The position numbers and the translations under genes are program-made. Below are positions 43,340 to 54,297 of a stretch of 64,000 nt of DNA, piece by piece; the stretch's first letter is position 1; every line of letters begins with the position of its first letter. Source of the DNA: Zea mays. Its lineage: Eukaryota; Streptophyta; Magnoliopsida; Poales; Poaceae. The notes below the pieces were generated by a model. That model was not told where the DNA came from. It was given only the letters and a program-made list of their open reading frames with translations, and did not search any database. Where the stretch lies: assembly GCF_902167145.1 (NCBI RefSeq), contig NC_050099.1, forward strand, positions 242,990,588 through 243,054,587, written 5' to 3'.

Positions 43340-44862
43340 ATGGCCGCCCCCGCAACGAGCTCCCTGCTGAGCACGCTGCTGCAGCTACCGCTCGCTCCGT
43401 TCTCGGGGAAGAGCTCGCCGCCGTCCGTGGTGCACGTGGCGCGCCGGGCGCCGACGGCGGTGGTGGCGGCCAAGGGGTTCAATGTGCAGATCCTGGTGGA
43501 CGAGAACGAGGGGGAGGAGTCCATCTTTCGCAGGTTCCGGCGGGAGGTGATGCGCGCCGGCGTGCTGCAGGAGATCAAGCGCCGCCGGAGGTACGAGAGC
43601 AAGACAGACGAGAAGAAGCGCAAGGCGCGCGAGGCCGGACGCCGCAACCGTCGCAGGTATGTGCTTCCCCTCATGCTGCATAGACCAATCGTTCTACTCC
43701 TGTTCAGGATGCCTACTTGTTTGCGGAAGCCAAACTGTCTATCAGTTCTCTAAAAGCTGATGAAATCTATTAAATAAAACTGAAAAAAACACTAACTAAC
43801 AAACTACAATAGATATTGGAACTCAAGTATCCTGCCTCAAGCTGTTTCTTTCCCGTGATATGTTATCAGTTTGTTGAGCGTTTTCAATTTCACGACCGGG
43901 TTACGTAGTAATTGACAGACCCTATACAAAACCTATGTATACTTAAATTCTCACTACCAACACTCAGGTCAGCAAAATCAGATGGAACTCCTTTGTAACA
44001 CCTGATGATGTGCCTCTTCTTCATTTTGCAACTCCTAACATTAACACCTCCACCCAACGAGTTTAATTCCTATGTCAGCGCCCGCTAACCAAGCTCTAGC
44101 GGACTAGGGGTCTGCTTGTTTCGTCTTTTTCTGAATATGGATGTGGAGAGAATCTAGCCACCAGAAGATTCTGAATATCATGGGTATTACGTGAAGAGTT
44201 CACAGGGTTTAGACTATCTTCAGCAGATTTTCTATCACTTCTATTTCAAACTCTACTCTATAAACAATGTCTCCGTGTCATCTACAGTTCTGTGTCCCCT
44301 ATTTTTTGATTATTTTTTGATTTTGAATTGTTTTCACCAAAACGATTCTTATAAAAACAGACGGAAAAGATGGACGTTTGACTGTCCACAACACCTTCTA
44401 GAAAGCTAGAAATAAGCCAAAAAACACCCCGGTGCTGTTTCTACGGACTCTTCTGTACCGTCTAGCTTTTGACGGTGATTTTCCTTGCAAGGAATGGTTC
44501 ACGCTTCTCTCGTCGTTCTAGCAACTATCCTTATCAGCTCAGCTCCCTTGTGTCCCTCTAGTGTTCTTCCATGGACCTTGATAAAGAATAGTTTATCTTA
44601 GAGAAACGGATCGGATAGTTTGAGCCACACATGAAAGTTCAGCTCGAATGACCTTCCTAACTCTGGGAATTTTATGTTTTTCGAGAGCGTTTCAGCAGCT
44701 TCTCCATCAGAACTACATTCTAACTCGCATACATACTGTTTGCGTTGGAAACTCTGCAGGCGTATGATGGACGAGCCGAGGTTCCCAGAAGAAGACGCCG
44801 ACGCGACCTCCAAGGCTCGGGACGAGGACAACGACAACTGGGAGGTCGACGGCATCCTGTGA
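43340..44862 (+). CDS. RPS21: Plastid 30S ribosomal protein S21 (two exons)
   Basis: Exon 1 is 43340-43656 and exon 2 is 44760-44862, joined across a 1.1-kb GT-AG intron that splits an Arg codon. The product has 139 residues. The first about 45 residues (MAAPATSSLLSTLLQLPLAP) are Ala/Ser/Leu/Pro-rich without acidic residues, a chloroplast transit peptide. The mature part has the S21 core FNVQILVDENEGEESIFRRF, then MRAGVLQEIKRRRRYE and a very basic helix (KKRKAREAGRRNRR). An acidic plant-specific tail ends NWEVDGIL. S21 binds the small subunit near the mRNA channel and helps start translation in plastids. The start is well placed (GCCATGG) and there is no earlier in-frame ATG in the leader. 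The gene looks intact. Confidence 0.94.
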
Positions 44863-45585
44863 AACAAAAGGAACGCATGCAGTCCACAGTTCAATTTCAC
44901 AGCGTCCAGATGATGCACAGCACAGACCCGTCAAATTCGAGTTCTTTTTGAGGCCCCCCCGTAAGACGCAATCCAAACCGTATATTTGCGTTTTGGCCGC
45001 GTTCGTTTCCACTTCAGTGTCCAATGGTTACAGCTGCAATTGCACAACTAACGTTCGCAAATGTAGCGTCCTCCGATCCCTTCTCGTTCCCTGAGCTCTT
45101 CTTGTGTCCATGGTGTTTGAAACCCTACTCTTGTGTCTGTTCCAACATCTATCCTTTGTGTAGCTTGCGCTCATGAAAGTTCAGAAACTGATGAAGATAC
45201 GATAATGTCTCTGAAGATGAACAACCAGGAATCGCATGCCATACCTGATGCGCGCCAGGTTCACTGTCCCAAAAATAGGCACATTGCTAACTATAGTAAC
45301 GTACGTCAGGGCAGGTGGTGGTTGGTCGCGAGAGGCGCCTCCGTGACGCCCGGTCGTCGCCATGGGACCGCCGAGGCACGGGCGCCGCCACTCCTCCACC
45401 GCCGCTTGCTTTTTAGAGCATAGCGCCGCGCACCGCCTTCGCCTTCGCCTTCGCCTCGCCGAAATCCACAAAAGGGACTTCCGGTTCCGTGCTAGCGTCT
45501 AGCGATCGCGTCGGCCTCCACTCCACCTTCCCGAAAAAGCTTACCCTTTGTGTTTGTGTGTCTGTCTGGCAATCGATCGATCTCC
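44863..45585. other. 3' UTR of RPS21 and spacer to the next gene
   Basis: The first 100-200 bp probably belong to the RPS21 transcript. About 45300-45585 is GC-rich and probably holds the promoter and leader of the small secreted-protein gene. Open stretches here (for example 45133-45423) show no recognisable protein. Confidence 0.4.
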
Positions 45586-45843
45586 ATGACGACGTCCCCG
45601 CCGCGCGCACGCCTGCTCGCCATGGCGCTGGCGCTCGCCTGCGTGCTGCTCGTCAGGTCCGCGGACGCCGCCACGCCCGGCGGCTCCGCGTACGGGTGCA
45701 ACCCGGCCACGGACAGGACGTGCAGGCCCGAGGGCGTCGGGGTGGTGCTGCCTGACGGCGGCATTGACCTCGACGGCGACGGCGACGAGGACGAGCTGCC
45801 GCAGTTCGACCCACACTTCACGATCCTCGGCCATGCCCAGTGA
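45586..45843 (+). CDS. Small secreted protein, 85 aa, function unknown
   Basis: The start at 45586 (MTTSPPRARLLAMALALAC) gives a clear signal peptide: a basic n-region, a hydrophobic core LLAMALALACVLLV and a probable cleavage after ADA. An in-frame ATG at 45550 would add 12 polar residues and blur the signal, so I prefer the inner start. The mature part has two cysteines in YGCNPATDRTCRPEG, a strongly acidic Asp/Gly segment (DLDGDGDEDEL) with a DxDxDG signature that could bind calcium, and the ending FDPHFTILGHAQ. There is no intron and codon use is GC-rich, typical of an expressed grass gene. I do not recognise the family. A signalling peptide precursor or cell-wall protein is possible but unproven. 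Confidence 0.72.
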   Translation: MTTSPPRARLLAMALALACVLLVRSADAATPGGSAYGCNPATDRTCRPEGVGVVLPDGGIDLDGDGDEDELPQFDPHFTILGHAQ

Positions 45844-46076
45844 GTGTGAGTGTGAGTACAGGTGCAGCTGGCTGGTTGGTCATCTCAGTCGGTGTACTGG
45901 ACATGCGTCGTAATCTCTGTCGTTCATTCGACGCGAGAGGAATTGAATGGGCATGTATATGATGGTAATCTGTTCACTGTTCAAACTTGAAAGCGCACTG
46001 ATTCAAGGGCAAAAACTGTGACGTTGCAGCTCCTGCTGACACCATTTTTTAGATTTGTTTGAGCAGTTTAACATTA
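45844..46076. other. 3' flank of the secreted-protein gene
   Basis: Likely 3' UTR followed by AT-rich spacer. No structure noticed. Confidence 0.35.
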
Positions 46077-46236
46077 TGTATGTTTGGTTAGATCGTTTGT
46101 AGATCTATATATATATTCACTTAAATCCACATGTGTTGGAGTGGTTTGGTATAAAATTTAAACTAAATGTGACACCAAACCACTCCAACTGTCCAACACA
46201 CATATACTAAGATGGATACGTGGATATCCAAACAAG
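46077..46236. mobile_element. Probable Tourist-like MITE (160 bp)
   Basis: The segment is a near-complete inverted repeat: ATGTTTGGTTAGATC outside and GTTGGAGTGGTTTGGT inside on the left, mirrored on the right. It is flanked by TTA at 46074-46076 and 46237-46239. Confidence 0.65.
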
Positions 46237-46436
46237 TTAGGTGTCTAGTGTCTAGGTTTTTGTTTGTGGTAATCTGCAATATAATATAACTTTGAGATCC
46301 TTTGTGTGAAGTGCCTAAACCAGCCCAAAAGAGCACCCTAAACTCCTTTCTCCATGTGTTTGTTCTTCCCCTTTGGGATTGAGAGAGGAAGAAATGATAT
46401 TTGACCTACTAAAAATGTGAAATTTGTGAAGATTTA

Positions 46437-46605
46437 GGGGGTGTTTGGTTTATAGAGACTAATTTTTAGTTCCTCTATTTTAGTCCTTGAATTGTCAAAC
46501 ATATGGACTAAAATAGAGATAATCACTCTTTTAGTCTCTTTGTTTGGTAATTTAGAGACTAAAATAGAGGGACTAAAAATTATTCCCTAGAAACCAAACA
46601 TACCC
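46437..46605. mobile_element. Tourist-like MITE (169 bp)
   Basis: Inverted ends GGGGGTGTTTGGTTTATAGA and (reverse complement) GGGTATGTTTGGTTTCTAGG are flanked by TTA at 46434-46436 and 46606-46608. Same family as the element at 9721-9862. Confidence 0.88.
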
Positions 46606-46608
46606 TTA

Positions 46609-47161
46609 GAGCTTCCTAACGACTCACACCTCTTAGTGTTGTAAATTTAGAGAAATAAGTGACATCCTTCCATAATATTTAAATATATTAAATATACTAA
46701 TTCCGAATAAAACAAGCATATAACTCAGATAAATGCCATATGTAATTATAACAGCAATGAACAGTAGCAATTCCAGGACATGAAAACATGTAATATAGCT
46801 ACTCAAATCCAATTGCAAATTAAACATGGCAAGTAGATGAAGAAGGCAGATTAAACAAATAAACATGATTGTTTATATTAAAATATTGCTCTCAAAATAG
46901 CGGGTTGCTGCAATAGACAGCCCTCCAACACTAAAAAGTGATCAAAGATCCTCGACTAACGTGACAGTCCTATCTTACCAAAACAGGATTTTAGAACAAA
47001 TATTATGAGCCTAGAAATCAAGCATGAATATTAAGATCAAAACAGTGTGCATAAGAATTAAGGAACAATAATGAACTTAAATAATCAGCTTGCACAATAG
47101 TAAGAAATAACTAGGCACAAATAATATCAATGCTGAAAATAACAACACACTAAAACCCAGA
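46609..47161. other. AT-rich intergenic DNA left of the gag-only Sirevirus
   Basis: No gene or clear repeat. Its right end (ACCCAGACTGTC) is continuous with 55904 onward once the Sirevirus is ignored. Confidence 0.4.
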
Positions 47162-47166
47162 CTGTC

Positions 47167-48772
47167 TGAAAGTCGCCTAGAGGGGGGGTGAATAGGCGAA
47201 GCCTGTAGATTAAAACTTTATCCCCAACTAGATCCTTTGATTAGTGGTTAGAACAAGAAATATGATTATCGGAGTATAAGAACTAAGTCCTTTGCTTGTA
47301 ACCAAAGTTGCTATGAAATAATGCGGAATTGATAAACAATACAACTACTAGATATATGGATAGTAAAGCAAGAAGGCTTAGATGAGAAGAGCAATAAGTA
47401 AAGTCCTTTCTTGCGAAGGGTTGCTCCACCAAATGAGAATTAAACTTGAAGCAACACCAAAAGATGTTAGCGGAGAATGGCGCAAGAAAACTTAGAGAAG
47501 GGAAAGCAAACAAATCACAAGCAAGAAACACAATGAACACGGGTGATTTGTTTTACCGAGGTTCGGCCCTCGAAGGCCTAGTCCCCGTTGAGGAGTCCAC
47601 TCAAGGACGGGTCTTTTTCAACCCTTTCCCTCTCTCCACCGATCACACAAGGATCGGTGAGCTCTTCTTCTTCTCAAGGATCACTCTCGATCCCGCAAGG
47701 ACCACCACACTCTTTGGTGTCTCTTGCTAGCTTTTACAAGCCTCCAACACTTTGGAGGAAGTTTGAATGGGAGTCAAAACTCCACGCGCAAATGAGCACA
47801 AGGATGAAGCACACACTATCTCTCAATGTATCTCACAAGGCACTAGGGCTAAACTCAATTGAGTAGCTCTCAATTGCTCGCTCTTTCTTTTGTGGCACTT
47901 GTGTTGGTTGTAGTGGGCTAGATCTTGTGTATAGGATGTATCAATGAATATAGGTGGTTGGGAGGGCTTGAGTATGTCAACTAGATGACTTGGAATGTTG
48001 CTTGGACTCCCACTCCTTGAAGTGGCCGGTTGGGGTGGTATTTATAGCCACCATCCAATTTTGTAGCCGTTGGAGAAGCTGCTGGCGATGGGCGCACCGG
48101 ACATGTCCGGTGCGCCAGCCACGTCATCCTATCCGTTGAGATTGGAGCTGGTCGACCGTTGGAGGCTTTGTCCTCATGTGGCACCGGACAGTCCGGTGCT
48201 GCACCGGACAGTCCGGTGCCCCTCTGACTTCTGCTCTGACACTCTGAATTCAACTGTACACTTTGCAGAGTCGACCGTTGCGCGCAGATGATCGTTGCTC
48301 CGCTGGCACACCGGACAGTCCGGTGTACACCGGACAGTCCGGTGAATTTTAGCGGAGCGACCTCCCATTTTCCCGAAGCTGGCCAGTTCAGAGCCACTTC
48401 ACTCTGGAGCACCGGACACTGTCCGGTGGTGCACCGGACAGTCCGGTGAATTATAGTGGGCTGCGCCTGAGAAACCCGAAGGTGAAGAGTTTGAAGGCAA
48501 TCCTCCCTGGTGCACCGGACACGGTCCGGTGGTGCACCGGACACTGTCCGGTGGCACACCGGACAGTCCGGTGCGCCATACCAGGGAGCACTTTGGTTTC
48601 TCTTTGCTCCTTTCTTTTGAACCTTGTCTTATTCTTTTTATTGGTTTTGAGTTGAATCTTTGGCACCTGTAGAACATGTAATCTAGAGCAAACTAATTAG
48701 TCCAATTGTTTGTGTTGGACATTCAACCACCAAAATCATTTAGGAAAAGGTTTAAAGCCTATTTCCCTTTCA
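47167..48772 (-). repeat. 3' LTR of the gag-only Sirevirus (1606 bp)
   Basis: Plus-strand ends TGAAAGTCGCCTAG and CCCTTTCA. It contains ten CACCGGAC/GTCCGGTG palindromes at 48094-48573 and a minus-strand TATA at 48040-48046. The inner border is marked by the polypurine tract at 48775-48786. Confidence 0.95.
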
Positions 48773-49616
48773 ATCTCCCCCTTTTTGGTGATTGATGCCA
48801 ACACAAATCAAAGCAAATATATAAGAGAATAATTGAACTAGTTTGCATAGGATAGGTGCAAAGATTGCTTGGAATTAAACCAATATTCATTTCATAAAAT
48901 ATGCATGGATGCTTTTCTTTGTTTTTAACATTTTGGACCATGCTTGCACCTCAAGTTTTGTTTTTGCAAATGTTTTGGAAATTCTTTTTCAAAGTCTTTT
49001 GTAAATAGTCAAAGGTAAATGAATCATAAGATTTGGAAATTTCTCCCCCTGTTTCAAATGCTTTTCCTTTGACTAAACAAAACTCCCCCTAGATTAAATC
49101 CTCCTCTTAGAGTTCAAGAGGGTTTTAAGATAGTGATTTTTGAAATACCACTTTCTCCCCCTTTTGAACACAATAAAATACCAATCTGAAATTTTCAATT
49201 GAACTCATTTTAAAATTAGGGTGGGGGTGCGGTCCTTTTGCTTTGGGCTAATACTCTCTCCCCTTTTGGCATGAATCGCCAAAAACGGAGTCATCAGAGC
49301 CCATTCTATAAGTTGTCTCCCCCTTTGGTAAATAATATATGAGTGAAAGATTATACCAATGTGGAGAGATAGTATGGAGTGATGGCGAAGGGTAGATAAT
49401 ACCAATAGAGTTGAGTGGAAGCCTTGTCTTCGCCGAAGACTCCATTTCCCTTTCAATCTACGACTTAGCATAGTAATATACTTGGAAACATATTAGTCGT
49501 AGTCATGGTACGGGAATAATAGGATATATGCATTTGTACCAAAATGAAAGAGATATGATCAAGAGATATGTCAATTAAGCATGATCATAGTTCTATATAG
49601 ATTTCTCCCCCTAAAT
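48773..49616 (-). promoter_or_regulatory. Polypurine tract and several additional PPT-like tracts
   Basis: On the minus strand AAAAAGGGGGAG lies two bases before the 3' LTR and is the plus-strand primer. Similar AGGGGGAG tracts recur near 49042, 49083, 49153, 49257, 49317 and 49604, with one more near 50627. Multiple polypurine-like tracts upstream of the 3' LTR are a known Sirevirus hallmark. Confidence 0.85.
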
Positions 49617-52382
49617 ATGTGCCTTGAGAGGAAGACATATTTTGGCCTTAAATGCCAAGTGCACATAATTAGGTTAATGAGAACAAGTCTATATCATAGA
49701 GAAAGTGAAGTGCATTGTGTCATAGTATATGTGTGATGCTCAAGACAGTTTATGCACTTATGAAAGCATGTTGCAAACATTTTAAGCATTTTCCTTTAAA
49801 GATTTCAAAGAGACTTAAGGACCATCCACCTTTGGAACAAAGGTAGCTTATCCTCGTTACAAGGTTAAGCTTTAAGCTCTTTGACAATAGAACCACTTCA
49901 TCTAGTTTTAGCAAAGATGCAATAATGCATGAGTGAAATTTTAAGAGGTTAAACTAGGTATGAAGCAGGGATAAATGCAAAGGACATGCTTTCTCTTCCT
50001 TTTATACAAGATATGCAAAGAGTGTATATAAGAGGAAGATTTAGGTACATGTATAAATAAGTATTGAATGGTTTTACCTTTTTGTACCTTTACATAGAAA
50101 TGCTCTCTTCATTGTGCCTTGTCCGTCGTCTTAGTTGCTTAAGACCTATACTTTATGACAATGTATGGAAATATTTTGCACAAGAGAGAGTTCTTACAAC
50201 TAGTGATCCTTTTCTAAGTCATTGTTTTTAGATAAAAGGTAGATCACTAATCGCATAATTATATCATGAATTCTCCTTTTAACTCAGTGCATATCAAGAT
50301 AGATGTCGATTGAAATTACTAATTGAAATCAAATTGAAATTACATGAGGCACTAAGTAGCATAAGTGATAATTGAAGTTGTTCAATGATCAAACAACAGA
50401 TGCGATCAAAAGAACAACATAGGCATTAGATTTTTAATCAAGCTCAAAAATAGGAGAATCCAATAAGCAAGCTACTTTAGCAATGAAAGCAACAATCATT
50501 GATAAAAACGACATTATTTTAACAAGTTGGATTGATGTGAAGTAGCATACTTTATGAGAAACATTATTCACATGTAAGAGACTATATGAAAACAATAGTC
50601 TCAACATAATCAAAATATAGGAATGGACTCCCCCTAAAGATATGCATCAAGGAATTGAAAAAATTGATTTCGATGCATTCACTTTAAAAGACATAAAGGG
50701 AGACTCATTATACATCTTGATCAAGGCTTATAAAATTTGCAATAAACAACTTAAGCCTTGTATTATCACAATGAAAAAGATCTAGAATGCTTACAACCAT
50801 ATCATTGATTGTTGTGAAGACCTTATTATCCAAGTAGGTGTTGTTATTCTTGATGTTCTTCCTTTTTCATTTGAGTGTCCTCCCTTTGTAGTTGTCTCTT
50901 TTTCCTTCCAAACTTATTGAAAATACTCAAGAGAGATGTCAATAGCGCAAGGGAGTACATGATGAATGATGATTTCTTTTAGAAAATAAATATGAACAAT
51001 TCATCATCCATAAGTCACACAGACATGAAGTAAAATCCCTAGCATTAGTGCATATCATAGGAAAAGAGGAATATGCACTATTTAACCATTTGATCAATCA
51101 TAGGAATTTACTTCTTCATATTGAGTTTATTAATCATTACTTTAAAAACAAGTCAATATGAGAACATTTATAGCAAAGGTATGAAATAGATTCTAATGGA
51201 TAAGTGCATTAATGAGAATGAGATTGAATGCATATCTTAGCCAATTTAAGGTTAACAAAGAATCTATTTCTTCACAAAGATATAATTAGAGTGAACAATC
51301 ATTGATGGGAACTAAATTTAAGAGATGAGTTCCCATACCTTTGCTTTTTACCTTTCTTCTTTTGGGTGAAGAGCAACCCATTAGGCTTGTGCACTTTCTT
51401 TTGTAGATATTCAAAAGTAAGCTCAAGAGATGCTTTGTTAGTAACACAAGCACTAGTTTCCATTTTTGTAACCATTTTGATAAGGAATGAAAGGATGGAT
51501 TACTAAAACATGGAAACTTCATAGCATGAACTAGATTATCCTATAGATGATGTTATGCTCAATTTTATCTCATAAAACAAGCATAAATGAACCTTAAGTT
51601 TATAGGAATAAATCTAATTCATGATATAGAAAGCGATAAATGTGAAAGAATCAAATCCAGTTTGAGCAAGTAGAAATACATCATAAAACACTGGATTGAT
51701 TTTACTTTTCATGTTAGATTACACGCTTCCAAAGAGAAACTTATTCTCTACAAGTGAGACTACTTGAATTACTTAGATAAAATCATTAGTCTCACTATTC
51801 TAGTTATAGAGAGAGTTTTCCTTTTATAAGTGTCCTAAGGATTTGAATTCCTTACAGGACACCTTATTCTTGAAATATCTCTCTATATCTAGAATCATGG
51901 CAATAATAGAATAACTTAGCGAAAAACATGCCATGTGGTACTTTCAACAATTTAAAGCATGTAGATTGCCATAGGATGGAAATGATGAGTATGCAATCTA
52001 CCATATGATAGGAAATTCTTCAAAGAATGGTAATATAAATTTAAAGGCGTTTGAAGTGCTTCAATTTTTCTATGTGACTACACAAGACACATAAGAAATG
52101 ATATTCTAAAATACTTGTACTTAAAAGATGAGTATTACCATCCTTTGGTTTTCCTCCATGTTGTAGGCCTTGATTTTTCGCATATGATATTTCTTCATTT
52201 CCTACAACATATAATATCTTCCTCGAGATGATATGAGTTTAAGACATAGCAATTTGAAAAATAACCTTGGGTCAATCACGAATATAGATCATTGAAGATT
52301 GATAGCTTGAGTTGATAAAAATTGAATGGACTCTCTCAAGCACCCCAAGGCTTCATATCATCTCCTCCTCCTACAAAGCTTG
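49617..52382 (-). other. AT-rich non-coding interior in place of pol
   Basis: This 2.8-kb stretch has no long frame. Short open pieces (for example around 51286-51522 on minus) have no detectable Copia pol motif. It resembles the untranslated region between pol and 3' LTR of Sireviruses, expanded, with pol itself absent. Confidence 0.65.
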
Positions 52383-54251
52383 TCAAGCACATTTTGGTAC
52401 CCATCGTTTGATGGGTCCGTTAAGGTTAGTAAACAAAGATCTAGGAACCCAAGTGTCCTTTGTGCTAGCGCTTGATAAACTCGTTACCTTTCTAGCGCAA
52501 GTTGCAATCTTGGGTTGCCTAGTTACATATGAATCAATTGACAAGTTAGGAGTGGAATTGTTACCAATGGGACAATCCTTGCATTGATGTCCCTTCTTTC
52601 GGCATGTGTAGCATAGGCGTTTTTCAAGTTTTGAAGTTTTCTTCTTTCCTTGTTTGTTGCTTGCTACATGGTTAGTAAAAACTTTCTTTTCTAACCCTAT
52701 GCCTTTTTGTTTTAAATGGGGACAAGATCTAAGCAAGTGTCCCTTCTTAGAGCATTTAAAACAAAGTCTATCATCCTTGTTAATAATCAAGCCATTTTTA
52801 ATGTAGGGACATGACCTAATCAAGTGTCCCTTTTCAAAGCATTCACTACACCTCTTAATGTGAAGTGTGGCTTGATCATTACCTTGGATGTTACCTTTTG
52901 TGGAGGCGTGGTTGAGGCTTTTGGAGGAGGTGTTGAATTTCATCTTTTGTATCTTCCTCTTGGCAATCCTCAAATCCTTGACATTTTCATCAAGGGATGT
53001 AGTGCATGCTACGGTTGTTCCCGCCTCAAGCTTCTTCACCATGTGATCACGGTTATCTTGAGAAGGTTGGGCAATGCATTTCCCTTTTAGTTGTGTCAAG
53101 CTCATCTTTAGCCTCTCATTCTCTTCTTTGAGCTTTTGATATGTATCATCTTTTATTCCTGCAAGTTCTAGCTCAAGAGAAGATGTGCTTGTTGACGGAC
53201 AACAAGCATTAGCACATGGTAATATAGTATCAATTTGAATACATGTGCATGAGTGAGGTTGTTGGGATTTTAAGTTTTCTATCACAACCTCGTGAGCAAT
53301 GTTTAATATGATATGATCGTCTTTAAGATTTTCATGAGAGCATAGGAGCATATCATATTTATCTTGAAAAGCTAGATTTTCAATTTTTAGCTTTTCTACT
53401 TGGTCCTTAAGCAAGGTATTCCTATTTACTAATTGAGCGATACAATGTAAAGCGTTATCTTGTTCAATTGAAATAGTTTCATACCTTTGGACCAAATCAA
53501 CATGAGAGCACTTTAGCTCCTCATGTTCTTTAGTCAACTCGTCAAAGTGTTGCATCTTCATGGAGAGAATACTTTCTAGCCTTTGACGAGCTTCGCCTTG
53601 CTCTCTCGCTCTTTCTACAAGTTTGAGCATGACCGCCTTATCTTCTTGGCTTGGGCGAGCGTAGAGTTGCACAAAGCTTCTTTCTTCCTCCTCATCCTCA
53701 TTTGTGCTTCCGCTATCATTTGTATTAGCCACACAACACATGTGGGAATTGAAATGGGAAGACAAACCTTTTGGAGAGGTGGATTCATCGTTTGGTCTCC
53801 ATCGATCATTTTCTTCTTCTTCCTTGCAAGGGTTAGTATCACAAAGACCAAAGGAAGTAGTAGCACAAAATGAACTACCATGTTTGGACTTATTAAATTT
53901 GCTTTTAATTCTAGTCCAAATATTGTGCACATCACAAATGGGTTTGTCATATTTTATTATGAGGGCATGATAATCTTCTTTGCTAAGGGATTTACTTAAG
54001 ATGTCATAAGCTAGATAATTTAACCGTATACATCTTAAATCTTCTTCGGAGGCATTTTCCCTAGCATAGTTAGGAGGAATAATACTCTTGACTAAAATTT
54101 GTTCTAATTGAGGATCTACCGCTCTAAAAGCATTTATTACTCTAGTAGACCATGAATCATAATTAGAACAATCGGGAAGTAATATCTCAAGAGTTACCTC
54201 CTTGGTCTCCTGGGTTTTCTTGTTCTTTTGGGATCTTCTACGAGCCATCAC
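52383..54251 (-). CDS. Gag protein of the non-autonomous Sirevirus (622 aa)
   Basis: The frame starts near the primer site (MMARRRSQKNKKTQ; the second Met is equally possible) and is fully open. Residues about 20-130 form a Copia gag N-terminal region (LLPDCSNYDSWSTRV, LSKSLSKEDYHALI). Residues about 200-400 are strongly heptad-like coiled coil (ELTKEHEELKCSHVDLVQRY). Three zinc knuckles follow: CSECFEKGHLIRSC (468-481), CFKCSKKGHLLRSC (497-510) and CYTCRKKGHQCKDC (547-560). The protein ends shortly after TWVPRSLFTNL and RWVPKCA, the motif region just before the protease in complete Sireviruses, and then stops. Gag should bind the element RNA and build particles, with enzymes supplied by other elements. 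Three knuckles instead of the single one seen in the left Sirevirus is notable. Confidence 0.9.
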   Translation of the reverse strand: MMARRRSQKNKKTQETKEVTLEILLPDCSNYDSWSTRVINAFRAVDPQLEQILVKSIIPPNYARENASEEDLRCIRLNYLAYDILSKSLSKEDYHALIIKYDKPICDVHNIWTRIKSKFNKSKHGSSFCATTSFGLCDTNPCKEEEENDRWRPNDESTSPKGLSSHFNSHMCCVANTNDSGSTNEDEEEERSFVQLYARPSQEDKAVMLKLVERAREQGEARQRLESILSMKMQHFDELTKEHEELKCSHVDLVQRYETISIEQDNALHCIAQLVNRNTLLKDQVEKLKIENLAFQDKYDMLLCSHENLKDDHIILNIAHEVVIENLKSQQPHSCTCIQIDTILPCANACCPSTSTSSLELELAGIKDDTYQKLKEENERLKMSLTQLKGKCIAQPSQDNRDHMVKKLEAGTTVACTTSLDENVKDLRIAKRKIQKMKFNTSSKSLNHASTKGNIQGNDQATLHIKRCSECFEKGHLIRSCPYIKNGLIINKDDRLCFKCSKKGHLLRSCPHLKQKGIGLEKKVFTNHVASNKQGKKKTSKLEKRLCYTCRKKGHQCKDCPIGNNSTPNLSIDSYVTRQPKIATCARKVTSLSSASTKDTWVPRSLFTNLNGPIKRWVPKCA

Positions 54252-54283
54252 TTCGAGTTGTTAGACTCAAGATGAAGTGCCTA

Positions 54284-54295
54284 GCTTTGATACCA
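54284..54295 (-). other. Primer-binding site of the gag-only Sirevirus
   Basis: TGGTATCAAAGC on the minus strand, two bases from the LTR. It matches the initiator tRNA-Met type with one change relative to the left Sirevirus. Confidence 0.9.
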
Positions 54296-54297
54296 AT

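Noticed and set aside
47981..48559. 192-codon minus-strand frame (and its twin at 55112-55690)
   Set aside because: It translates the LTR palindrome array (HRTVRC, TGQCPV repeats). It differs between the LTRs by random changes and has no domain.
49205..51522. Short minus-strand frames in the gag-only Sirevirus, considered as pol remnants
   Set aside because: None contains Copia integrase, RT or RNase H motifs. The composition is that of the AT-rich untranslated region.
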